From: Loripinus fragilis
Taxonomy: Eukaryota > Mollusca > Bivalvia > Lucinida > Lucinidae
Assembly (NCBI GenBank): GCA_964019695.1
Contig: OZ026527.1
Location: 74,983,471 to 75,047,470, forward strand
Direction: 5' to 3'
Length of the DNA stretch: 64,000 nt
Shown here: one piece after another, positions 13,901 through 26,126 of the stretch
How the letters are laid out: every line of letters begins with the position of its first letter
Numbering within the stretch: the first letter of the stretch is position 1
The notes under the pieces: generated by a model
Database searches by the model: none
Told to the model about the DNA's origin: nothing
The model's input: the letters and a program-made list of their open reading frames with translations, nothing else
Made by a program: the position numbers and the translations under genes

Positions 13901-16900
13901 TTAAAAATGTCATGCGTTGGTAATTTTGTCAAGCACACTTTATACTCTTTGTATTGAAAACAAAATAATTTTTGTAAACCAGAACAAAAGGAAGATAACT
14001 CTTATAATTTTCCCATGGGGCAGAGTAAGTTTAGTGATGAGTTGACGTTCTGGTTCATTTTAATCGAAAACGGTGGCAAACAAAACAGTAATATCCCTTG
14101 AGAGTAGAAATCAATCAATTTTGTGATAGTAGACGCGATACCATGAGAATTTCTTATGCCATCGACAAAATGTGAGGGGTTAAGTTACCCAACCCACTTC
14201 TTGAAAATTAGGGGTAGTGTTATAAGGAATAATTTTCTTGAATACAGAACAACACAAGCCGCACCTTTTGTGCGACGAAATGATGTTTATGCATTGTTTG
14301 CTACAAATAAAGCAAAAAACATACTCAATAGGCATTTTTCGTGCTCCTGTAGTGACACAATTTATAGTAAAAGTATAAAGAAAAATCGAAAAAAGTCCCA
14401 TTTTTGAAAGTTTATCATTTGTTTATTAGTCAACATTTTCCGAATGTAAAGGTGGTAGTCGTGCAAGAAATGATCGCATAATATATTTTAATAAAAAATT
14501 AGTTGGCACCAAATCGTTAATTTGTCAAATCATGATCGCAAATAAGGTCCCCATTTTTCCTTCGCTTTTTTCCAAGTATTTTACTTAAAATTTTCGCCAG
14601 TATATAAACCCTTACTCATTTTGAGCATGTGCTGCACGTGCACGCTAAGTTCTTTGTTGACAAAAATTAAACCATCAAATAGCCGTTGAATTCTAGTTTC
14701 CAAAAACGTATAATTTGATAGCATTTATCAACGCATTGTGGAGTTATGATGCCATGCTAAGAACTTTCCAAATGACCCTCGTATATTGGTGATTTATGCC
14801 TGCAAATATATTTGATATTGCTTTATATTCTATGAAATACTGAGGCTGCCATTCTGGTTAAATCCTCCTTGATGCTACATTTTCTGGCATTCCGTTGATA
14901 GAGTCGACTTTGCGTGAACGAATACATAGCGAAAATTTATAAAAAAATCATTTGTAATATTTTTTCTGGTCGTTGCAAGAAATACAGCCAATTTTCACAT
15001 TTCCATATTTAATCTCACTCACAAATTACCTCCTAGTACGTCATTTGAAATAAGAAAATCACTTAAAAGAATGCCATCAGTTGCTAACACTGAAATGGAT
15101 CAGACAAAATACCGCATTTCATCGATGTTTGCATTCGGATGCATTATTTGGACACTGTTACACGTATTTACATGAACATAATCTGGCTGGCTAATTTCAG
15201 ACAATAAAATTATAGGAAACGAAAATGGTATACCACTCAGATAAGATACCCCTAATTATTGGTTTCAGTTTAACTGGTCTGCTGCCTATGCACTATGTGT
15301 ATTGAGACTTCGATACAATCTAAAATAGTATGTGAGTATGATCAGGAAATACCACAATCACAAACCGCAGACAACCCCGTGGCACCGCGAGGAAGAGCCG
15401 CACAACCATCACGAGACACCAGGAAGACAAATTTAGCAAAGCAACCAGCTCTCTCTTCCCCATCAAGATGATTGCAATACTAGAATGGACATAAAGTAAC
15501 GTACAACAAAACATAGAACAATTACAGACTCCAAAATTGTCCTTTCCTGGTACAAAGCCACATTTCAGATTTTCAAGAACCTTGTGTATTTAAGTGTTAC
15601 GTCCATTGCTTCAAACGACGTCAACGTAAGAGGGGGTAAATGCAATAAAACCGTTTGCATGAGAAATCAGTACCGGTCAAAGTTTGTATCATTAAAGCAG
15701 ATAAAGCGGTAATGAGTTAGAAAACTATGGAAATGTGATTCATGCAAAATAAATGTTTGTTTTAGAAAATACAGCATGCTTTTCTACCGTTGTTAAAATG
15801 AAAGTAAGTAAGGGTGCATAGATCAGGAATTGAAACAATCAAGTACCACACCTGACCCAGGATACCAATGGGTCTTTACAATTTGGAGGAAAATATATGC
15901 AGTTTATATTAGTGTGTTTTTTAAAAAGTATGTAACTAATTAAATTTCGAAAGATAAAATAATGTTTCATGCACCATTATAACGGCGACGCTTTGATCTT
16001 TCGTTTGGCATATGGCATAAAATCCTAACGTGTTTGTAGATGGAGTTATAAACGGGTTTTCATTACATATTGAACCCCCCCCCCCCACGAAGTTAGTACG
16101 AATTTCGGACTGCAGTGACTGATGCCATATAACTACCAGGACATGAATATGTTTGTGTATTACCTTTCTTCGATGGTCAACAAAAAGTGTAAACACTAGG
16201 CCCCAGTAGAAGGCTAACTCAGTGACATAGTACCAATAAACGTCACGAGGAACATGCTGAAATACATAAGAAATCACTTAAGTAGCCGTGACATGAGATT
16301 TCAAACAATCTGGTATGTGTGACAAGCAATCAATCAATAGGTCAAGATAGTAAGTTTTGAGCATAACTTCTTTTAGGAATCAGTTTTCACATAATTGAGC
16401 CGTGTCATGTGATTTGCATCACTGTGGCATTTTGACAAGTGTAGACTCAGACTAACCTGTGCAGCCTCATTTTAAGCTTAGACACTCCAAATGATGTTCG
16501 GTCAGTAGCTTAATATTCAAAGAATATTCATACATCTAGCAAAGGCTCTGATCAGACTGCAGGTATGCGCAGTCTGGTGTGAGCCTTTGCTGGTCGCACA
16601 TACCACATTGTTGGAAATCTCATGTTGCAGCTCATTTATCTCTTGGTTGTAAAATAAGATCATTATTTTAAATACTTACTATTATGTAGGGACCTGAATT
16701 ATTCGGCCTAGTAAGATTACTACTGGCATTATATTTTTTCACAATAATATACATTCTTTTGTAAACGGTGTACATCCGGATGGATTGGCTATTTTCCCTT
16801 ACACTTGATGTATCCATATGACCTACTAATTTGCACCTGGATTCAACATACATTTCTCTGAAATTTTACTTATACACCTGGATTCATTGAAATTCAGTTT

Positions 16901-19900
16901 CTCGTATTGTTTAACAACCAATAAATTAATAAATGTATGGACATAAAAGCATGTGTACATTTAAGCTTGCGTATGGTATATATACACTACTCAATTTTTA
17001 TAAAGGTCATGTCTATTTAAATTAATGAGAAGTTAAACTTGAAACATAAATATCTCTCAAACCAACGTTAAAAATATTGCAGGGTTTTCAATCTCACAAT
17101 TGTGGAAACACAATGAACATTTCTGAGGCAAATATTCTAAAACAAAATTTTGGTAAAAGCAGTATTTAAAACCCTAAACCAGTATGTTCTTAAAAAATAA
17201 AAATAAGCACATTTTGATTTGGATTTTAGAAAAACAGATAGGTAACATCATTTTTATTTAAAGACAAAAAATTGATGCTGTTATGAAATGTCCATTTTCA
17301 CAATATCTGCTCTCCCATTAACTCTAAAAATGGCTAACTTTGAGGACAGGTATTCATTTGCTTCAGTTGTCCAAATTTGACTATAAAAATGCTTTTCAAC
17401 AATATGCAAGTTGTTTTAGATGCTTGATTGAACACATGGGGTCATGAATTGTATAAATATTCTTAATTAATATGGTTTACTATGGTATTGAAGTTTTGAC
17501 CCTTATAAAATTTTGATAAGGGTCTAAAAGTGAATTTTCTAGTGATTGCTCATATTGTGAACTGCCTCAATTAATCAGTTCCAACCAATATCATATTGAT
17601 TAGATTGCAGACATTTGTTTTATGTACATTGCTCAAGATAAAGGCTTACACTATTTAGGACATAGTGAACAGAAGATCAACCCAGAACAGTTTTTAATTG
17701 GCATTGCCATGCTCCAGATTTTTAGTCATGTAGAACAGTTCTGTAGCTATTTTTTACACAATCAAATATGGTACTGTAACAATTTCAAATTTTTCCCTTT
17801 TTTAAAATAACAAATAAGGCATGATATTTCATGAGAATTGTCTGCTGGCAGACAATTCTCATGAAATATCATACCATATTTTTTTCGAAAATTAGGAAGA
17901 TGTCATAAAATGTGTCGTCTGCTGCAGTCGTGATTGGCGCTTTAAGGGCTAATCATACAATAATTATCACGTAGAGCATATCTCTAGATAAGTATGTTCA
18001 CAACAAAAATGGAACTGATGTGTTCAACTTACAATTTAATCATGTAACAGCTCTCTACAGCATATAAATATTTCCCCATTTTTAATTTAATAAGTTGATC
18101 ATATATTTTAAATCATGTTAGAGAGTGTTCCTAATAATCACTACCACAGCCAATATGGAAAGTAAGTAAGTAAGGGTGCAAAGATCAGGAATCGATACAA
18201 TCAAGTACCACACCTGACCCAGGATACTAATAAGAAAGTGACAAACTCACAGTAAGACACCACAAACGAGAGCCAAGCGGTCAGCCCTTTCGCAGCAGGT
18301 GACCACAAAGCACATTTAAACAGACGCGAACAAAGGCATAGCAAACACAAGACAGAACAAAAACATTAAAGATCCACAAAAGAAGAACCGCCTTGGAACG
18401 GTCAGTAAAATATTTTAGTATGGAACTCATATGTTGATCATATACTTTAAATCCTGTATAACAGTGTCCTTGTTTATACGTTTTACAACCCAAACGAATT
18501 GATAAGTTTAACATATATTTCAAAGCATGAAATTCATTGCTCTCTATAATTATTTACACCACCAATATTGTAGCGTACTGATAATATGTATAACCATTTT
18601 GAATCATGTACTATGACAGTGATCTTGATATAGGATAAATACATGAATTTAGATACAGTACACTTTTTTTGTAGCATTCTCATCGTAGTTAAGGCATGCA
18701 TTTAACCATTTTAAATAAGCGTTGGTAATGCTCATTTAATAGTTACATTAGAAAAAAAGTAGATTCTTGATAGAGATGTTTATTGCTTCCATTCCGATGG
18801 TGTCTTTAATTCGGAGGTTATTCCCTTTGCAATAGTATATTTTAGTAGGAATTTCAGCAATGAAAACACACTTTTGACTGCTAATTGACTAAAATAGGGC
18901 TCTCCATAACATAGACAGCAAACAACATAATCTAACTTCTATCATATACACTAAGAATTGATGGTTCATCTACAAACTCTCCTGTAACTGGGCATATCAG
19001 AGACAGTACTTACTGCTGATTTACATTATAAATTCAAAACCGTTACTGGTCAATTCAAAAAGATCAATTTGATTTGAATGTTTCTCTGTGATTGCGCATT
19101 GTGTAAGTTAGGTAGCCTCAATGTGAGCAAAACAACTTTTGAGCCAGTGCGTGAGATTTTCCAACAATGTGGTATGTGCGACCAGCAAAGCTTCAGATCA
19201 GCCTGCGCATACACGCAGTCTGATCAGAGCCTTTGCTAGTTGCTTGAGTATTCTATGATTGTTAAGCTACTGACCGAACACCATTTGGAGTTTCTAAGCT
19301 TAAAATGTGGCTGTACAGGCCTGTCTGAGTCTATAAATGTCAAAATGCCACATTGTTTGAAATCCCATGCCGCGGCTCTTTTTAACATAAACAACAGCAG
19401 CATTTTGGGTGAAAATTTGGACGTTTAAATGTATTAAAGCCCCCAATCCTGTGGCTGTGAGTACAGTCTGTCCGAGTTTTTTTGTGTTTTTCTTGCTTCA
19501 TTATTGGTTGTCCTGGTTTTGTATTACAGTACATTGAGTCGTTCATAGTTCTGCAATTGTCTTCCTAGTTAATCAGTTGCTTTACTATTATTGCAGTTTT
19601 GTAGTTATACGTGTTTCTTTGTTTTCCTGTGTTTTTGTCTGCAGAATCTAGGGAGAAGGTTTGGCCAGTAAAACCCAATTATGCCCCTCGTTCAGATGCG
19701 TTGATTATGTTGTTCATTTTGCTATTTGTTGTTGCTCCTATAGTAAGTGTGTCTGGAAAGCGTGGTGGTATATTTGGAACTTGTTTCAAAGTATGATTCT
19801 TGGTTTAGTAATCATCTTTCTGAGAAAGGGAAAGCTATTTGCCTTATTTTAATTGCGTTTCTGTGTCTCTTCCTCATGGTGCAGTGGATTGGTCTGCATT

Positions 19901-22900
19901 CTGCGATTGTGGTATTTCCTGGTTATACTCACTTACTATTAGATGCTTCAGACATATTTACATTATTTTAGCTTTTTTGCAAAGATGTATTCATATTACC
20001 AGTGTTGGAAAATGAAGAGCTTGCCAAATCTGAATATATATACAGTCGACTCCAATGAACTTCGATTTAATGGGAGTTTACTGTGACTTATGATAATTTA
20101 CAATGATTGTTTTCAACTTAGACACTTTAATAAGTATTTGAGCTATGACATGAGATTTCCAACAATGTGGTATGTGCGACCAGCAAAGCCTCTGATCAGC
20201 CTGGGCATACGCGCAGTCTGATCAGAGCCTTTCCTTGTAGATTGAATATTCTATGAGTGTTAAGCTACTGACTGAACATCATTTGGAATGTCTAAGCTTA
20301 AAAGGAGGCTGCACAGGCTCGTCTGAGTCTATTCATGTCTAAATGTCACATTGTTGGAAATCACATGTCATTGCTCATTTTGCCTCACCTGGTGTGGCCA
20401 GTTCTCCCAGCATAATCTGGTCTTCCAAGTATAAGGTTTCTAAAACAGAAGAAAGTTCAGAGAATTTATGCCCCCTGCCACATAATGTTTGTCTATTAAT
20501 ATATGAGCTATTCATAAACAAATCTGACTAAGACCACATAACAGAAAAAGAAAAGACCTGCTGGGAAAGAGATGGCCTCTTGGCTCTTTCGTATGTGATG
20601 TTTTATTGTGTTTTTGTCACTTTCCCATGAGGTGTCCTGGGTCAGGTGTGGTACTTGATTTTATTATATACCTGCAAAGAAATATACCTGATACAAGCAT
20701 TTTTCCGACTTGATACTGTGTTGCAACGTCACGTCACACGGTATCAATTTTAATTTTTTGTTGCGTTTGTTCACTGAAATGGAAGTGTTTGTTGTTAGTT
20801 TTATGTGGGAAATATAATAAAAACATTATCACTTTTGTAAATTGATCTGATGGGTCCGATCACGTCTTGTGGCTGCGCCAGGAACAACCGGATCACACTC
20901 GACTTTGTCTCGTGTGATCCGATGTTCCTGGCGCAGCCACTCGACGTGATCCGACCCATCAGATCAAGTAACTAAAGTAATACTGTGTATGTATCGATTG
21001 CTGATCTTTGCATTCTTCCATACTAAGAGTAAGAGAGTGAGAGAGAATTGCATTCTTGGTGCCTTGTGACTATTAGTATCTTGTGTCTCTTCATCGCGTT
21101 ACATGGGTTGTTCTCCAGTGTGTGATTGTGGTATTTCCTGATCATACTCCTGGTCATACACACTTACTGTCAACCCGAATTCCAGAGACTGCTGCGTGTA
21201 AATGCTTAAACAATGACTTTCCACATATACTGTAAGTTTCAAAATCTCAAGAGCGTGACCTTTTATTTCTATAGATCATACCATGCGCAGATCCAGAGTG
21301 GGGGCAGGGGTCTGGACACCCCCCCTGAAAAGTCACTAAAATATATGGTCCAAAGGGGGTACTTCTTTTGTGGATCATTTGTGTTTTAATTATGTCTTGT
21401 GTTTGTCATGCATTCGCGTCTGTTCATAGCTGTCTTGTGGTCACCGGCTGGGAACGGGCTGACCTCTTGGCTCTTGATTGTGATGGCAATTGTGTTTTTG
21501 TCACTTTCCTATGTGGTATCCTGGGTCAGGTGTATCGATTTCTGATCTTTGTCGCCTTTCTTACTTTTCTTAGCAATACTGGTCCGGGACCCTTGAACAT
21601 CACAAAGCTACCAAGCCAGCATATTATGTTAGGCCATAATCAGCACGCCAGAGTTTCGCTGGCGGGCCATAATAGGCATGCTTATAGTGGTATTTGAGTC
21701 CCCCCTCCCCCCGTCTATTAAAAAAACAAGTTGTCAAAGTTGGACCCCCTCTGACAATACTGTCTGGATCTGCGCTTGTATACTTACATCCCATACTACC
21801 ACCATTCCATATATGAAAAAGGTTGTATAAAATAACAGCTGCCAACTGAAAAAGATAGGAATTGTTTTACAAAAGTGATAACACAAAACAACATATCACT
21901 GGTGCTTGACCTATCTGTTTAGCTATCGTGTCAAGCAAGAATCTTATAAAAAATGTAAATACAGACATTTTCACAAAATGGTGAAATCACTGCCTTTTAC
22001 TGATGTAGAAAATTCATACTTCGGTCGCGAATTTTTAATGTCAAAAATATAGTAAGTGAGTATGATCAGGAGTTACCCCAATCACAAACTGCAGACAAAC
22101 ACATGGCATCGCGAGGAAGAGTCACATAACAATCACGAGACACCAGGAAGACAAACTAAAAAACGCAACCAACTCTTTCTTCCCCATCAAGATGATCGAC
22201 ATAAAGTAACGTATAACAAAACACCGAACAATTACAGACTACCAATAAACAACCAAGTAACAACAGAACCACCGCCTTATAACGGACAGCGGCCTAAGCC
22301 ACAGGGGGGGGGGGGCTTACATGCATTTTACTGGTAACACATCTTCGCCCTAGATTCTGCTGTTATTGAAGTACAAGAAGTGTTCGCATGGAAGTAATGT
22401 ATCATCATGGAGAATCATTCTAATCAATTCTGAAAATAATACCATGTAAACGATCCTACTGCAGTATACTTTGGCTGTAAAAAGCAAACTAACTAAAAAT
22501 GCAGGAATTAGGGTATGTATGTTTTGTGAGGTATCATAACACCTTTCATTTTGAAAAAAAGTAATTTTTGAATAGATGTTGATGGATATAATTTATGGTT
22601 GGATACTAAGAAAATCTGCTAATTTTCACTGTCAGTCCTGATATTGGTGCCACAAGCAGCATAACCAGTGATATAATATTTGTGTAATAATTATTTTCAG
22701 TTGAAAGTGACGATTGGGGTTACATTTTTACAGAACATTTATTTTTTTAAAAAGAACTGTCCTATGATTTTGTATGAAAGTTTGGGTACCCCCTCGTAAA
22801 GCAAAATTTGACCAAAGGGTTAGGTATGGCTGGGTGCTGTCTTTTCGATTAGAAGGAATGAAACATTTAAAGACTAATTGCTTCAAACACTCATATATAG

Positions 22901-25900
22901 ACCCTAGAAAGACTGATACTTTTTGTTTTTTTTTACAATGTGGATTCATTCACTAATTTAGATTTCTGGGTCCGGTATACACATACCCCACCCACCCCTA
23001 ATATGACGATGAATGAATAAGGAATATGTGAACGCATCTTGTTCACAGCTCACGAGTATGACATTTTAGCACCATTATCACCAAAAATATATAGCAATAA
23101 GCAATATCTATAGTCATGTAAAAACGGAAGAAGTTTAGAACACACATCAAATTTTCAAAATGTTTCAGAAATCAGAGTGGTCGAAATGAATAACACCCAC
23201 AAACTCTAGATGATATTATCTTTATATTAATCTAGCATCCTTAAGTTGAAAAATAGCAAATAGTGATATGTTCAAATTTTCAGATAATTTGCATTCCTCG
23301 TTTTCAAATTATACAAATTTTAAATGTACTTAAATTTTTGCAACTGAAACAGCGTTTGCCATTTTGGGAACTCACTTATTGCCACTGAGTGTAGGTAAAT
23401 TATACCCCAGTAGCGAAATTTTCGGTCGCAAGTATGTAATTTTACGCTATTCGTGAAAATAAAATTGTCGCGAAAATTTCTGGATTTACTGTACTTCATA
23501 CACGCTTTCAAGCTTCTGTCTTCTTTATGTCTTTGTCTCCCCACCCCCTGTTACACCAAAAAATTACAGGGTTCCTTATAAATTCTCGTCATGACCCCCT
23601 GGAAGATACCAAAGCTATACATCCCAGCTGGGTTGATCATCGGTCCGCAATCGAAACGCCTTTTACTGTTGGGCCGATGATGGCATGCTTTTAGATGCAG
23701 ACTAGATATCCTGAGTTTCCAAGGACAACTGGTAAGGAATCCCTGACATCCTCGATAGCCCATACATTATCAAATACGCTACTCTTCACCACATTAACTG
23801 TAGGTTAACAAATTATTTGGAGATTGATCTTGTAAATATTTTCTTACCCATGTTTTAAGTGCTCAAAAGAACCGTCTCATTTGAATACACACAATATATG
23901 TTTTGGTTGAGAAATAAGTAAATCAAATATTTAATAATTTGGTACTCAAGGCCTGCTCGTTTTACATCAGGGGTGAATGCAGAGTAACATAATGAGTAAT
24001 GCCTAGGTTATCGAGGATAGTTTCTTGAAAGGGAACCTATATATTAGCATGATACCATGATGGTATGAGTATCCTGCTTCAATTACCTGGATTCTCTGAA
24101 TTTCTTTAAGTCTGATGGTGCATCTTGTGCTTTTCTCCTCCTGAACCATCTTTGAACAGCCCTCTCTGACAGATCCGTCTGTTTACTTAATGCCTTAAAG
24201 AAACATTAAAAGTAAAACAAAAATATGAAGGTACTTAACAACCAGGAAACTTTGAGCTGTTTCTGTCAAATGGCGATCATAGATTTAGGAATCTCTGAAA
24301 AACGCAATTAATCCATTATTTACACTTTGAACAGGGCCACGTAGTGCAGTCGGTAACGTGTCTGGCTACAGATGCGTGTCTGGCTGCAGATCCAGGGGTC
24401 GCGAGTTCGATCCTGGAAAAAGTATCAGTACAGATCCCGGACCGGTCCCATACTTTCGTGGAGATTGATCATAAAATAATTTCTATGGCCATTTCCCTCC
24501 ATTCGGCTGTTTCAATGAGGGTTGTTACACACGAAGTACTAGTTAACCGCTTGTTCTAGCTTGCCCAGAAAAAAATGTGATTAGGTGATCTGACCATCCC
24601 GACTTGACCATAGCTGTTTACTGGGACGTAAACTAAACCTATTTGCACTTTGATCTGGATTGTTTTGGTTCATGTTTTCAATAGTTTCGAAAACAATCGT
24701 GTAATACTTATATATGTGGCGAAAAAAACTTGGTTATCTGATAAATGCATGTTTGTGTGATTTCCAACAATGTGGCATTTTGACAAGTGTAGACTCAGAT
24801 GAGCCTGTGCAGCCTCCTTTTAAGCTAGGAAGCTCAAATGTTGTTCGGTCAGTAGCTTAACACCCGTAGAATAATCAAGCGACTAAAAAAGCTATGATCA
24901 GACTGCGCATATACGCATACTAATCTGAAGCCTTGCTGGTCGCACATACCACATTGTTGGAAATCTCATGTTGCGGCTCACTTAACAACTGTCTTTCTGA
25001 TGTGACATAAAGTTAATGGATTCCATTGATGTCACTAGACTGACTGTCCGCTCAAGATTAAACGTAATAATCTATCGAATTTTCCAGGAGGTCGGGACCC
25101 CTGTCCCCCTCTGGATCCGCACATACTCCCAATATGTTCCACAACATGCTTTTATGGCAATCAAATTTATCAGTTTGAAGTTGAAACAAAACAATACATG
25201 TACATAAGCCAAGCCAGTCCATGCATTTATGCTGCATGCGCATCTAATCTCCAATCCTGATCAATACAAGCATCTGCCATCTGAAGCTTCACTACTGGCA
25301 TATATGCGAAAAGTACCAAACCCTTATGTACAAACAAATCAAATAATACATGCACTAACCACTATAGTTTTATCATCTGGATGTTGGTTTTGTTTAAAGG
25401 CTTTTTCTAGATCTGGGTTTGGTCTGGGTAAAAGTTTCTTCCCATCTGACACACCAAGCTTTAAAGCAACAGGCACTACCATAAACCTGGAAATATATAG
25501 AGAGAGGATTCATACAAGCACCTGTAATGACGATAATTCGTGCTTTATCGTAAAGGCGATCGTGCTCGTCGATGGTGGTTCCTGCATGCAAACACAAAGT
25601 ACGTTCACATCAACAATTTGACCAGGGCCCCGTAGGTATAAAATGATTTCATTCTCACAAGAGAAGGAAATTTGTCCAGGTCATAAACTTTAAAATGCCA
25701 ACATGTGTGAGGGGTTAATGACATTGCTGTAGTAGTAGTAGTGGTATTACAGGGTTCATACAGACAAGATTGTGTAAAATTCAAGGACTTTTCAAGGACT
25801 TCTTTACTGATTTACACGTTAAAATTCTACTTTTGAAACATTAGAGTCCATTTGTAAGATGATTAGTATAGAATTGTGGTGATGATAGTCACTGAGAGGA

Positions 25901-25954
25901 TGACAGACAAGTATTTTTCAAGCGAACCCTGTAGAAGTAGTAGTAGAATTAGTA

Positions 25955-25992
<38 letters not shown>

Positions 25993-26004
25993 TGATGTAG
26001 TAGC

Positions 26005-26042
<38 letters not shown>

Positions 26043-26062
26043 TAGTAGTAGTAGTAGTAGTA

Positions 26063-26126
<64 letters not shown>

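Noticed and set aside
14156..14407. Candidate transposase frame in the mariner-like element
   Set aside because: No transposase motifs; overlapping frames exist on both strands.
25229..25621. 130-residue plus-strand frame over exon 2
   Set aside because: It is the antisense shadow of the ceramide synthase exon on the minus strand.
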